In this document: piece after piece, positions 35,908-45,448 of the stretch
Layout: each line of letters opens with the position of its first letter
Numbering within the stretch: the first letter of the stretch is position 1
NCBI RefSeq assembly: GCF_000376785.1
Contig: NZ_AQXX01000142.1
Coordinates: 1-64,000 of the forward strand
Direction: 5' to 3'
Source: Hahella ganghwensis DSM 17046
Lineage (GTDB): Bacteria > Pseudomonadota > Gammaproteobacteria > Pseudomonadales > Oleiphilaceae
Length of the DNA stretch: 64,000 nucleotides
Notes under the pieces: model-generated
Told to the model about the DNA's origin: nothing
Seen by the model: the letters and a program-made list of their open reading frames with translations, nothing else
Databases searched by the model: none
Made by a program: the position numbers and the translations under genes

Positions 35908-37395
35908 ATGACCTTAACAAAAGATTCTGTATTTCAACTGGCCCGGGATGGCCAACTTTACGCCGGCGCGATTATTCCTGGCCTGGAGCAGGAAAATGCT
36001 CACCACTTCGATACGTTAAACCCTTTCGACCACAGTATCATCGGCAAGGTGCAACGCTGTACTGAACAGCACGTGAAAGCCGCCGCCCAAATATGTCGGG
36101 CCACTTTCGAATCCGGAGATTGGTCCCGACGCCCACCCAGTGAACGCAAGCAGGTGATGCAACGCTGGGTAGCCCTGCTGGAGCAGCACAAGGAAGAATT
36201 GGCGGCCCTGGATTCTATTGATGCCGGTAAACCTATCACCGAATGCCTGGAGACCGATCTTCCGGAAACCCTCCATACCTTTTCCTGGTATGCCGAGGCG
36301 ATAGATAAAGTGTTCGGCCGGGTCTCTCCTACAGCCACAGACACGCTGGCCCTGATCGTCAAAGAACCAGTCGGTGTGGTAGGGGCAGTTCTGCCCTGGA
36401 ATTTCCCCGCACTGATGCTGGCTTGGAAAGTCGCGCCGGCCCTGGCTGCCGGCAACTCGGTCATTGTAAAACCGGCAGAACTGACTTCCCTGAGCGCCTA
36501 TCGAATAATTCAACTGGCGCACGAAGCCGGTGTACCTCGGGGAGCACTGACTCTGGTAACCGGATTCGGTGAAGAAGTCGGTAAAGCCATTGGCCTGCAT
36601 CCTGACATCGACGTGGTTTCCTCTACCGGGTCAACCGAAGTCGGTCGCCTGTTTCTCACCTATGCCGCCGAAAGCAATCTGAAAGAGATCATCCTTGAGT
36701 GTGGCGGCAAGAGCCCGCAAGTGGTTTTCGATGACACTTATGAACTGGAAAGTATCGCCGATGACATTCTTTCCGCCGCATTTTGGAACATGGGCGAAAA
36801 CTGTAGCTGCGGTTCCCGCCTGATTGTCCATAAAAATATCAAGAGCGAACTTCTGGCGATTCTGCAACAACGCCTGGATAACGGTTGGAAGGTAGGCAAC
36901 CCCCAAGACCCGGAGGTCTCTATCGGACCAATGATCGAACCGGCTCATTTCGAGAAGGTCTGTGACCATATCAACCGTGCCCGAGAGGAAGGCGCAAAAC
37001 TCATCCGCGGTGGAAACACCCTTAACCAGGGCGCGGGAATGATCGTTGAACCTACCATCTTCGATGGGGTGACACCGCATATGCGCCTATTCAGGGAAGA
37101 GGTCTTTGGTCCGGTTCTCGCCGTGACCAGCTTTGAAACGGAGGAGGAAGCCATACATCTGGCCAATGCCACAGACTATGGTCTTGCAGCCTCGGTCTAT
37201 ACGTCTGATGTCCGACGAGCCCACCGGGTTTCCAGAGCCATCCGGGCTGGCACAGTATCAGTCAACTGTTTTTCTGAAGGGGATATCTCCACGCCGTTTG
37301 GTGGCTATAAGACTTCCGGTTTTGGGGGGCGGGATAATGGCCTGGAAGCCTTTGACCAATACGTGCAGACGAAAACTCTCTGGTACAGTAATTAG
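35908..37395 (+). CDS. aldehyde dehydrogenase, probable 2-oxoglutarate semialdehyde dehydrogenase
   Basis: A 495-residue NAD(P)-dependent aldehyde dehydrogenase with all catalytic elements: PWNFPALMLAWKVAPALAAGN, LECGGKSP with the general-base Glu, and NMGENCSCGSR with the nucleophile Cys. By context it oxidises 2-oxoglutarate semialdehyde to 2-oxoglutarate, completing hydroxyproline breakdown. By sequence alone it resembles PuuC-type broad aldehyde dehydrogenases. A GGAGGAA site precedes the ATG. Confidence 0.87.
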   Translation: MTLTKDSVFQLARDGQLYAGAIIPGLEQENAHHFDTLNPFDHSIIGKVQRCTEQHVKAAAQICRATFESGDWSRRPPSERKQVMQRWVALLEQHKEELAALDSIDAGKPITECLETDLPETLHTFSWYAEAIDKVFGRVSPTATDTLALIVKEPVGVVGAVLPWNFPALMLAWKVAPALAAGNSVIVKPAELTSLSAYRIIQLAHEAGVPRGALTLVTGFGEEVGKAIGLHPDIDVVSSTGSTEVGRLFLTYAAESNLKEIILECGGKSPQVVFDDTYELESIADDILSAAFWNMGENCSCGSRLIVHKNIKSELLAILQQRLDNGWKVGNPQDPEVSIGPMIEPAHFEKVCDHINRAREEGAKLIRGGNTLNQGAGMIVEPTIFDGVTPHMRLFREEVFGPVLAVTSFETEEEAIHLANATDYGLAASVYTSDVRRAHRVSRAIRAGTVSVNCFSEGDISTPFGGYKTSGFGGRDNGLEAFDQYVQTKTLWYSN

Positions 37396-37451
37396 TGTCA
37401 GCAATCAGTATCCGCAACACGTCACTGACCAACTGAAGCTTGCTGGCAAGT

Positions 37452-37499
37452 AAAAAAGCACCGACACCCATTCGTCCAAAGTATGAAGGAGTGTCGGTG
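37452..37499 (-). terminator. rho-independent terminator of mdh
   Basis: CACCGACAC (37459-37467) pairs with GTGTCGGTG (37491-37499). On the minus strand the stem is followed by GC and six T residues. It lies downstream of mdh and may also stop reading from the aldehyde dehydrogenase gene. Confidence 0.8.
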
Positions 37500-37567
37500 T
37501 CAACCACACAAAAGACGCTAAATCAGACCGCTGTTAACACTAAGACAATCAATCCATCAAGCCTGGC

Positions 37568-38605
37568 TTATTCAGCACAGTCCAGGCTCCCCCACAATGA
37601 GGTAAATCCTCTGCGGGCGAGAGACTTTTCCGGTAATAGAGATAATACCGCCTGGCGCTCCCGCAACAGTTCCTGCTCGGTTTCACGAATCATTTTCTTG
37701 CAGAAATCATCAAGCTCCAGACCTTCGACAATATCAACGTGACCATGCCGACATGTCACTGGAAAGGAAAAAAACAACCCAGGTGCCACGCCATATTCAC
37801 CATGACTGAACACGCCCATGCTGACGAAGTCCCCAGTGCTGGTGCCGATCATCCAATCACGTAAATGATCAATAATGGCCTGCGCAGCAGACGCCGCACT
37901 GGTCCGCCCTTTGACATTAATCACAGCCTCGCCACGCAACTGCACTTCACCAATCATGATTTCCCGATACCAGTCGATATCCAGCCCTCGTCTCAACGGC
38001 TGCCCATTAATATGCACATGGTTTGCATCGGGAAACTGAGTACTGGCGTGATTCCCCCACACAGCCAGCCTTTCGACACTTTGTGGGCTGACGCCCAGTT
38101 TGCGGGACAGGAATCCTTTCGCTCGGTTATGATCCAAACGCATCAGAACAGTGAGCTGGCTGGGAGAAAGTCTTTCCGCATTGGCCCAGGCAATCAACGC
38201 ATTGGTATTGGCGGGATTACCCACCACCAGGACTTTCACTGTCGGCTTGGCATACTGGCCCAGTGCCTTGCCCTGCTTGGCAAATATTTCGGCATTGTCC
38301 TTCAGCAGGTCAATGCGCTGCATTCCTGCACTGCGGGGTTTAGCCCCCACCAGCAAAGCATAATCACAATCGACGAAACCGGTTTCAGGTGAATCATGGA
38401 GAGTCACTGACTCAAGCAACGGAAAGGCGCAGTCTTCCAGTTCCATTGCCAGCCCCCGCAACACCTGCATGGCCTCGGGTCGTTCAATCAATTGCAGACG
38501 AATGGGGCGTTGCCCAAATGGTTCACCAGCAGCCAGCCGAAACAACAACGACTGACAAACACTACCTGCCGCACCAGTGACGGCGACGGTCAAAGGCTGA
38601 GTCAT
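37568..38605 (-). CDS. mdh: malate dehydrogenase, divergent
   Basis: A 345-residue NAD-dependent malate dehydrogenase of the group with RLDHNRA and WGNHASTQFPD (catalytic His). The substrate arginines are kept in KPRSAGMQR, although the usual RPRGPGMER is altered. The cofactor loop GAAGSVCQSL differs from the common GAAGQIGYSL, and MGVFSHGEYGVAPGLFFSFPV is also atypical. It may be a paralogue with changed cofactor or substrate preference. The ATG at 38605 follows TTGGAGG. Confidence 0.85.
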   Translation of the reverse strand: MTQPLTVAVTGAAGSVCQSLLFRLAAGEPFGQRPIRLQLIERPEAMQVLRGLAMELEDCAFPLLESVTLHDSPETGFVDCDYALLVGAKPRSAGMQRIDLLKDNAEIFAKQGKALGQYAKPTVKVLVVGNPANTNALIAWANAERLSPSQLTVLMRLDHNRAKGFLSRKLGVSPQSVERLAVWGNHASTQFPDANHVHINGQPLRRGLDIDWYREIMIGEVQLRGEAVINVKGRTSAASAAQAIIDHLRDWMIGTSTGDFVSMGVFSHGEYGVAPGLFFSFPVTCRHGHVDIVEGLELDDFCKKMIRETEQELLRERQAVLSLLPEKSLARRGFTSLWGSLDCAE

Positions 38606-38883
38606 AACATCCTCCAAGAATGTTTGATGAAGACCGTTTCATTTTACGTCGACCACGGTATTGCTGTAGTTTCCACTATGGTCGAAAACGCTTTAGACAT
38701 TAGGCTATAGCTTAGAAAAGACGCGATATTCTGATGCGATATTGGCACATAAAACTGCACTAAAAAGAGGCTGCTACTGCCTATTTCCAGTGCACCCGAC
38801 CACAGTTACTCATAAACATCATCTGTAGTATGATGCATAAAATTTTCACAATACTTATAAATCAAACGATTAAGTAGATATCT

Positions 38884-39198
38884 ATGAACAAGCTCAAATC
38901 CCTCTCAATTCTTGCAACATTGGCCTTAGCATCCTGTGCAACGGTCAAGCCAACTCCCGGTTCTGAAAATGTCAGGCTGATTACAGATGGACAGGCTGCT
39001 CAGTGCGAGCGTCTGGGTACAGCATCTGCACAGGTACTGGATGAAGTCGTCTTTCTGCCTCGCGGTGCCGGCCCAATGGCGGATGAACTACTGGCGCTGG
39101 CCAAAAACGAAGCGGTAAAAATGGGCGGCAACGCTGTCGCAACTGCCGGTGAAATTATCGACGGCACCCGTGAGTTTGTTGTTTACAACTGCCAATAG
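38884..39198 (+). CDS. DUF4156-type lipoprotein
   Basis: A 104-residue envelope protein: lipoprotein signal (SILATLALASC, lipobox Cys about residue 18), then a small domain with CERLGTASA and the LLALAKNEAVKMGGNAVA helix, as in DUF4156/RcsF-like lipoproteins. A conserved Cys pair (CERLG and the penultimate C) could form a disulfide. The cellular role is unknown. Confidence 0.8.
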   Translation: MNKLKSLSILATLALASCATVKPTPGSENVRLITDGQAAQCERLGTASAQVLDEVVFLPRGAGPMADELLALAKNEAVKMGGNAVATAGEIIDGTREFVVYNCQ

Positions 39199-39267
39199 CG
39201 CTTATGGCGGCGGTGTTTTCACTGCCGCATTTCCTGACGAATTAAACGGTCCCCCGTACCACAAAAC

Positions 39268-41853
39268 ATGTCTCATGCCTTCCTCCTGACCCGACAATGG
39301 GATGATGTTCCCGCCAACGGAAGTGGTACACGAAAACTGCAGCTGACGCTTTGGGCAATTGGGCCTGATGGCCCGATTCGGCTGCGCTATCAATCGCAAA
39401 ATGCCATCTGTTTCCTTGAACAAGACTGCGTTGATCAGGCAAGAAGCGTCTTAACACGTGAATATGGACCACCCACGAGCGCCAATCCCGTCTGGTATGA
39501 CAGGCCGGTTCAGTTATGCAGCTTCAGCGGACAGCCTGTCCATGCGTTCTATTTTCGGGAGCAACGGGGGTTATACAGGGCACGGGATCAGTTGGCCAAC
39601 ACAGGCCTGACACCACTTGAGGCCGACATTCAGCCCCACGATCGGTTTCTAATGGAAAGGTTTATCACCGCCTCTTTCGAGTATCGCGGCAACCCGATAC
39701 AACATCCGCGATATCAGGAGCTTCATGAAGCCACCCTGAGGCCCACACACTATCGCCCGGACTTTAAAGTCGTTTCCCTGGATATTGAAACCTCCATGAC
39801 CGGGGATCACCTGTATTCCATCGGACTGATTACTGCCAACAGCAATGCGCCCATTAAACCCGAAGAAGATCATCGCAGGGATGAGAATGGTCGGGTCATC
39901 GCCAAAGTTTTCATGATTGGATCCTCCCCGGATTCAAATTCCTCTCAGTCTCCTGTCTCTCACCCCACTCTGGATGAAGAGCCAGATCAAACCCAGGCTG
40001 CACCAGATTATCTGGAGTTCTGTCGGGATGAACGCGACCTCATGCAGCGCTTTCTGTCCTGGTTTGAAGCTTATGATCCGGACATTATCATCGGCTGGAG
40101 CGTGATCAACTTCGATCTGCGTTTTTTGCAGAAAAAGGCCGACTCTCTCGGCATCCCTCTGAATCTGGGGCGCGCCAACAGTGCATTGGACTGGCGACAA
40201 TCCCGCAATGACGAAGGACACTTTACCCTTTGCATGCCCGGGCGACTGGTGCTGGACGGTATAGAAACACTGAAGTCTGCCACCTATATCTTTGAAAGTT
40301 TTTCGCTGCAGAACGTGGCCAGTGTGGTACTTAAACGCGGCAAACTCATTCATGACGTGGACAACCGTGGAGAAGAGATCACCCGGCTATTCCTGGAAGA
40401 CAAAGCCTCACTGGCCGCCTACAACCTGGAGGACTGCCAGTTGGTCTGGGACATCTTCAGACACACGGAACTGATCGCCTTCGCCGTGGAGCGGGCTGAG
40501 CTGACCGGCCTGGCCATGGACCGTTTCGGCGGCTCAGTGGCCGCATTTGATCATCGTTATCTGCCGAGACTGCATCGTGCGGGGTATGTGGCTCCCAGCC
40601 TGATTAAAGACCCGGTGGGTGTCGGCAGCCCCGGCGGCTATGTGATGGATTCCAGACCCGGCATTTACGAGCATGTCCTGGTGTTGGACTTTAAAAGCCT
40701 GTACCCCAGCATTATCCGCACCTTCAAGATTGATCCTCTGGCCAGGATCAAAGGCATCCTCGATGAACCCTCGCCTGCCCAGGACAGGGATGACCAGTGG
40801 GACCAGAGAGAAACACCGGAAGTACCAAGAACAGACTTCGTTCCAGGATTCAACGGCGCCGTTTTCAGCAAGGACTCTCCTATCCTGCCCGATCTCATCG
40901 GTGAACTCTGGCAGGCTCGGGACCTGGCCAAAAAGCACGGCAACGCGGCTATGTCGCAGGCAATCAAGATATTGATGAACTCCTTCTACGGGGTATTGGG
41001 GACTCCGGGTTGCCGCTTTTTCGATTACCGCCTGCCAAGCTCCATTACCCTCCGTGGCCATCAGATCCTGAATCGGACCAAGGCATTGATCGAAGCCGAG
41101 GGACATGAGGTGATTTATGGGGATACTGATTCGGTTTTTGTGCATCTGCGACAGGTTAAAGATCTGGATAACCAGCAGATATTTTCAATTGGGGAGCAAC
41201 TGGCGGGATACCTCAACCGATGGTGGCAAAAGGAACTGAAAACCGAATACCAGATTCAGAGTTACCTCGAAATCGAATTCGAAACCCATTTCACCCGCTT
41301 TGTCATGCCCACCATTCGCGGATCGGAAAAAGGCAGCAAAAAGCGTTATGCCGGCTTGATGGTCAAACCAGACGGCAAGGAAGAGCTGATATTCAAAGGC
41401 CTGGAAACTGTTCGTACCGACTGGACACTCCTGGCCCGAGAGTTCCAGAAAGAACTCTATCGACGGATTTTTTACCAGGAACCCTACGAACACTATATTC
41501 AGGACATCGTCCAATCCATTCGCGCAGGCGAGCGGGATGAACAGCTTTACTATCGCAAACGCCTGCGACGCCGCATTGACGAATACCAACGCAATATCCC
41601 TCCGCACGTTCAGGCAGCCAGACGCGCCAACCTGCACCGCCAGGAGCAGCATCAGCCACCGCTCTATCGCCGCGGTGACTGGGTGGAATATGTCATGACC
41701 GTCAATGGTCCGGAAGCACTGCCCTATCGGCAGTCTTCACTGGATTACGATCTTTACATTGAGCGCCAGGTCGCCCCCATTGTCGACGGCATCTGCCACT
41801 TTCTGGGTACGTCATTTGATAAGATTGCGAGTCCGCAGATTGGGTTGTTCTAA
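39268..41853 (+). CDS. polB: DNA polymerase II (family B)
   Basis: An 861-residue repair/translesion polymerase. Exonuclease motifs are intact: VSLDIETSM near residue 170, SVINFDLRFL and YNLEDCQLVWD. Polymerase motifs are DFKSLYPSI (about 474) and YGDTDSVF (about 617). The length is a little above the E. coli enzyme (783), with extra loops at residues 210-235 and 500-520. In many bacteria it belongs to the SOS regulon; I did not find a convincing LexA box in the 69 bp upstream. Confidence 0.96.
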   Translation: MSHAFLLTRQWDDVPANGSGTRKLQLTLWAIGPDGPIRLRYQSQNAICFLEQDCVDQARSVLTREYGPPTSANPVWYDRPVQLCSFSGQPVHAFYFREQRGLYRARDQLANTGLTPLEADIQPHDRFLMERFITASFEYRGNPIQHPRYQELHEATLRPTHYRPDFKVVSLDIETSMTGDHLYSIGLITANSNAPIKPEEDHRRDENGRVIAKVFMIGSSPDSNSSQSPVSHPTLDEEPDQTQAAPDYLEFCRDERDLMQRFLSWFEAYDPDIIIGWSVINFDLRFLQKKADSLGIPLNLGRANSALDWRQSRNDEGHFTLCMPGRLVLDGIETLKSATYIFESFSLQNVASVVLKRGKLIHDVDNRGEEITRLFLEDKASLAAYNLEDCQLVWDIFRHTELIAFAVERAELTGLAMDRFGGSVAAFDHRYLPRLHRAGYVAPSLIKDPVGVGSPGGYVMDSRPGIYEHVLVLDFKSLYPSIIRTFKIDPLARIKGILDEPSPAQDRDDQWDQRETPEVPRTDFVPGFNGAVFSKDSPILPDLIGELWQARDLAKKHGNAAMSQAIKILMNSFYGVLGTPGCRFFDYRLPSSITLRGHQILNRTKALIEAEGHEVIYGDTDSVFVHLRQVKDLDNQQIFSIGEQLAGYLNRWWQKELKTEYQIQSYLEIEFETHFTRFVMPTIRGSEKGSKKRYAGLMVKPDGKEELIFKGLETVRTDWTLLAREFQKELYRRIFYQEPYEHYIQDIVQSIRAGERDEQLYYRKRLRRRIDEYQRNIPPHVQAARRANLHRQEQHQPPLYRRGDWVEYVMTVNGPEALPYRQSSLDYDLYIERQVAPIVDGICHFLGTSFDKIASPQIGLF

Positions 41854-41888
41854 ATAGCCGCCCAAGACAGTCTCCGGATGGAACTGGC

Positions 41889-42325
41889 CTAATACTGGAG
41901 AATTATCTGCAACTGAATTGCCATCACCAGAAAGAACAACAGGCCACCCGCTCCCATCGCAATCCAGTCGGTTTTTTTTCATTCTTTTCTCGTTATCCGT
42001 CATCAGCACATACTCTTTAGCGAAGTGCTTAACGCCCCAGCAATAAAAGGGAATAACGAGACAAATAAACAACAAGGCCACGCTGAAGGTTATTAACACA
42101 CCCCCAAAAGGCGTTTCAGGGGCGATAACTTCTTTGGTAATACGATCTGTCACAAAATATGCCAGAAAAAATAATACGGGGGATCTTTTCTTTATCTGCC
42201 CCCCCAACCACACTATAGGACGTTGGTCGATAGGAGGAATCACAGTGTCCACAGCTGATATTGCCGGAAAACCAATGATACTTTACTGCCCGATGACAAT
42301 CGGGGCACCTGATGTTTTTATCCAT
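41889..42325 (-). pseudogene. zinc-ribbon membrane protein gene with two frameshifts
   Basis: The intact form would be about 145 residues: an N-terminal zinc ribbon (CPDC...CGHC, starting MDKNIRCPDCHRAV), a helix (VLFFLAYFV), a second membrane region (LLFICLVIPFYCWGVKHFA) and a last helix (GGLLFFLVMAIQLQIILQY). The frame breaks twice, at a G7 run (C7 on the plus strand, 42189-42195) and at an A8 run (T8, 41972-41979). Removing one base from each restores one continuous frame ending at 41889. It is either a recent pseudogene, a phase-variable gene, or a pair of sequencing errors. It converges on polB. Confidence 0.75.
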
Positions 42326-42331
42326 ACGTGA

Positions 42332-42649
42332 CTACCTGCGCCCCTGAGCAGAGGAATCCGAACGAATTGGCTGCACCAGATTCTGGGGGATTGCTTCTGC
42401 CATCACCTCTTTGTACTTTGCCTCCATTCTACTCCAAGTGCTGTAGCCATACAGGACGCCACCAAGACAAAAAAGCAATGACTTGAACAATAGAGCGGAC
42501 CAAACTACGGAAGAATCCGCAAAGAACAGGTAAAGAGCATACACTCCGCCTGCCGGCACCCCAAAACCCAGGACACCATATCGCCACACGTATTGATCTC
42601 TACCTAAGACGCGACGTTTCTCCCAGCTTTTCAGTTCTTTCTCAGTCAT
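42332..42649 (-). CDS. small membrane protein
   Basis: A 105-residue protein I do not recognise by name, starting at the ATG at 42649 (MTEKELKSWEKRRVLG). It has two hydrophobic segments (YGVLGFGVPAGGVYALYLFF and ALLFKSLLFCLGGVLYGY) with a charged tail. It lies 6 bp upstream of the frameshifted zinc-ribbon gene, so the two may form one membrane unit. An in-frame start at 42730 would add an unlikely leader. Confidence 0.65.
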   Translation of the reverse strand: MTEKELKSWEKRRVLGRDQYVWRYGVLGFGVPAGGVYALYLFFADSSVVWSALLFKSLLFCLGGVLYGYSTWSRMEAKYKEVMAEAIPQNLVQPIRSDSSAQGRR

Positions 42650-42811
42650 AATCGATCCTACATTGTGGCGCAGGATTATAGCAAAACACCCATGACAGGT
42701 AATCAGAAAGGGTAAGGATATCGGCCACATTAATTTTAAGGCAGTAGATACGGTCCATACCAGGCTCGTTGCCGGGCATATCGGCTATGCGATAACACCC
42801 GTACAGCAGAC

Positions 42812-43963
42812 CTATTTCAGCCGCTCCAGCAACTCACAGGCCCGCACCAGGGTTTCATCATCCTTACCAAAACAGAAGCGCACCAGGTGCTCTCCCCTGC
42901 CTTCCTGAAAGAAGGCACTGCCAGGCACGCAGGCAATCGAGGCTTTTTCCAGAATATGCATGGCAGCCTCTTTTGATGACTCATAACCAAACCTGCTGAC
43001 ATCCGCCAACACGTAATACGCCCCCTGGGGAACATGAGGAATGAGGCCGACCTGCTCCAGAGCTGAACAGAACAAATCTCGTTTTTTCTGATGCTCTTCA
43101 GCCAGTTGGATATAAAAATCCGGCCCCAGAGTATCCAACCCCTTGGCCACCGCATATTGAAGTGGCGCTGCTGCACAGGCGTAATACAGATCATTGGCAA
43201 CGCCAACTGCTGTCATCAATGATTCAGGCCCTGCAGCGTATCCGATGCGCCAACCGGTGATACTGTAGGTTTTGGAGAAACCCGCCAGGGTCACGGTCCG
43301 ATCCCACATCCCGGGCAGACTCGCGATACTGATATGCTGGTGACCGTCATAGAGAAAGTATTCATAGATCTCATCCGTAATACATAAAAGATCATAACGC
43401 TCACAGATATCGGCAATCGTCTCCAGTTCCTGCCGATTGAAGACATGTCCGGACGGATTGGAGGGCGTATTAACAACAATCGCTTTGGCGTCCCTGGCCA
43501 GAGACTCAAGACTTGCAGAATCCAGAGAGAAGTCCCCGGGGTTGGTCGGCACAAACACCGGCTCAAGTCCAGCTAGCATAGAGGCGTTCAGGTGATAACC
43601 GTAGTAAGGCTCGAACATCAGGATTTTATCTCCGGGATCACACAACGCATTGACAATACAGGTAAATGCGCCGGTGGTACCGGCAGTCACCACGAAATTA
43701 TTTTCAGGATCGAGCGCCATACCGCTGTCACGCTTGACCTTTGCGGCCAGAGACTCCCGCAACAGCTGTATGCCGTCAAATCTTGTGTAGCTGTTATATC
43801 CGGAAGTGACTGCCGGTATCAGGCTGTCCAGAAGCACCGAGGGAGGTGGTGTATCACAGACACCCTGCCCCAGATTAATACCGCCCTGTTTATGGCATTC
43901 CTGAGTCATGGCACGGATATCAGATTGTACCAGTTGAGCAATACGCTGACTTGGATTCGGCAT
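42812..43963 (-). CDS. PLP-dependent aminotransferase, class I/II
   Basis: A 383-residue fold-type I aminotransferase. The PLP lysine is in AGFSKTYSITGWRIGY, the NTPSNPSGHV and DEIYEYFLYDG motifs are present, and the RFCFGKDDETL end carries the carboxylate Arg. The substrate is not clear; relatives act on aromatic, kynurenine or methionine-type amino acids. It lies 92 bp downstream of the eIF2B-like gene in the same orientation. Confidence 0.9.
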   Translation of the reverse strand: MPNPSQRIAQLVQSDIRAMTQECHKQGGINLGQGVCDTPPPSVLLDSLIPAVTSGYNSYTRFDGIQLLRESLAAKVKRDSGMALDPENNFVVTAGTTGAFTCIVNALCDPGDKILMFEPYYGYHLNASMLAGLEPVFVPTNPGDFSLDSASLESLARDAKAIVVNTPSNPSGHVFNRQELETIADICERYDLLCITDEIYEYFLYDGHQHISIASLPGMWDRTVTLAGFSKTYSITGWRIGYAAGPESLMTAVGVANDLYYACAAAPLQYAVAKGLDTLGPDFYIQLAEEHQKKRDLFCSALEQVGLIPHVPQGAYYVLADVSRFGYESSKEAAMHILEKASIACVPGSAFFQEGRGEHLVRFCFGKDDETLVRACELLERLK

Positions 43964-44055
43964 AGATACGTCCTGTTGGCTATGAATAAGTTGCCCAACA
44001 GACTAGCAGCCACAGCGTGCTTTTTAAATCGGGACGCAGAATCCGGATCGATCAA

Positions 44056-44907
44056 TTACCTGGATTGATGAACACCGTTTTCATCAATCCAGCCACTGAT
44101 CAGGCTTTCCGGTATACGCTCAAAGTATATGTTGCGCGCCTGGAGGTGATCTCCCATGGGCACATGCAAGTCGGACGCATCCATCTCCTCAAGAACAATG
44201 TCTTTTAATTTGCAATCCCTGTGCTTGAAGGTATCCGCCAACACCCAGAAAGGTTTTCCTTTTTCTCTGGCAGACAAGGCCAACAGATAAGTTCCGCATT
44301 TATTGACAAACCCTTGCCGGGGAACCAGCGAGTCACACCCCACAACCACCAAATCGCAATCATCGATCAAGATTCCTATTTGTGTGTCGGGAATGATCGT
44401 GGTTTCCACTTCCAGTTTGTCCAACTGCTCCGCCAGACGCAGCCCCTCCATTCCCGGATAGCTGGTTGTCAGCATGACATTGAACGGCCTCCCTTCCAGC
44501 ACCATGTATTCCATAAAGGCCGCCACAGCAGAGCTATAGCTATGTGTCAGAAGACAGGGGTTATCCGGAAGAATCGCCTGGCAATGCTGGGCAATTTTCT
44601 GATTGGCAGAAAGCAGATCTTCAACGACTCCGTGCAGCTCCTGCAGAATCGCACTCTTTACATCGACTGCCGGTGACAGAGATTGCAGACGATGATGCCA
44701 GCGGGCAGCGCAATTACCAATCGGGGCCATACTTGGGCGGCAGGTCATCAGCGCCTGGGCTACTTCATCCATCTCGGTGAGAAAGATTGAGTCATTTTCC
44801 TGCACCCACTCTTCGAGCCGACCAAGCATTTCCCGGGCGAGCTGGTTGGCTCCGTGATCCCGGTCTGCAACGACAAAATCAATAATTGCCCTGGCTTTAG
44901 GGTCCAT
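44056..44907 (-). CDS. eIF2B/MtnA-family protein lacking the isomerase cysteine
   Basis: A 283-residue protein of the eIF2B alpha/beta/delta - MtnA - ribose-1,5-bisphosphate isomerase superfamily. LLTHSYSSAV is at the place of the catalytic THCNTG, with Ser123 where the isomerases have Cys. The Asp is kept in VVGCDSLVPRQGFVNKCGTYLL (Asp192). This pattern is closer to eIF2B-type regulatory or ligand-binding members than to active isomerases. The true MtnA is at 1504-2538. Function unknown; the neighbour is an aminotransferase. Confidence 0.8.
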   Translation of the reverse strand: MDPKARAIIDFVVADRDHGANQLAREMLGRLEEWVQENDSIFLTEMDEVAQALMTCRPSMAPIGNCAARWHHRLQSLSPAVDVKSAILQELHGVVEDLLSANQKIAQHCQAILPDNPCLLTHSYSSAVAAFMEYMVLEGRPFNVMLTTSYPGMEGLRLAEQLDKLEVETTIIPDTQIGILIDDCDLVVVGCDSLVPRQGFVNKCGTYLLALSAREKGKPFWVLADTFKHRDCKLKDIVLEEMDASDLHVPMGDHLQARNIYFERIPESLISGWIDENGVHQSR

Positions 44908-45094
44908 TGTCAGTACTTAATGAATGAGTGGTATTAGAAGTATAGAAAATGAACCCACGGATTAAAGGTGGATTGCCAACAAAACAACCGGATCGGAAAA
45001 ATAAAAGATCATTTGGCGGGATCAGTTCAGACAAGAAGCAACCAGAGCAGGCTTTATCAGGTAACGACTAAAGCCTGCCTGATAAGATAGCGCG

Positions 45095-45295
45095 TCAGCC
45101 AGTGGCTGCTTTAGTGTAAAAAGAATCGTTGGCGTAGCGAATATAAAGGTTCAGTTCGTTTTCTGCTTCCCGCATTGTCGTAAATGGCCCTTCCTGGGTA
45201 TTTTCCCTGGTGACGAAGTACCAACCGTCAGCAGTGTGGATAAAACGATCACTACGAAACCAGGGACGTTCTGCTTCTCCAGATCTAACAGCCAT
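45095..45295 (-). CDS. DUF6316-like small protein
   Basis: A 66-residue soluble protein beginning MAVRSGEAERPWFRSDRF. The ATG at 45295 follows GGAGGG. The RFIHTADGWYFVTRENTQEGPF segment resembles a small family (DUF6316) found in Pseudomonas and relatives. No function is known. Confidence 0.65.
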   Translation of the reverse strand: MAVRSGEAERPWFRSDRFIHTADGWYFVTRENTQEGPFTTMREAENELNLYIRYANDSFYTKAATG

Positions 45296-45448
45296 GACAC
45301 CCTCCACAGAAAGTACAGCTTACAATCTGAGGTTAGTTCACTTTTTAACCACCCCCAAGCGTACAATTGTCAACAAATGAAAAATGCAAAAGGCATCGGA
45401 AAACTGTCTGGCATTACTTTTTCGACTTTGCCTTGTTCTGGCTTCGCT

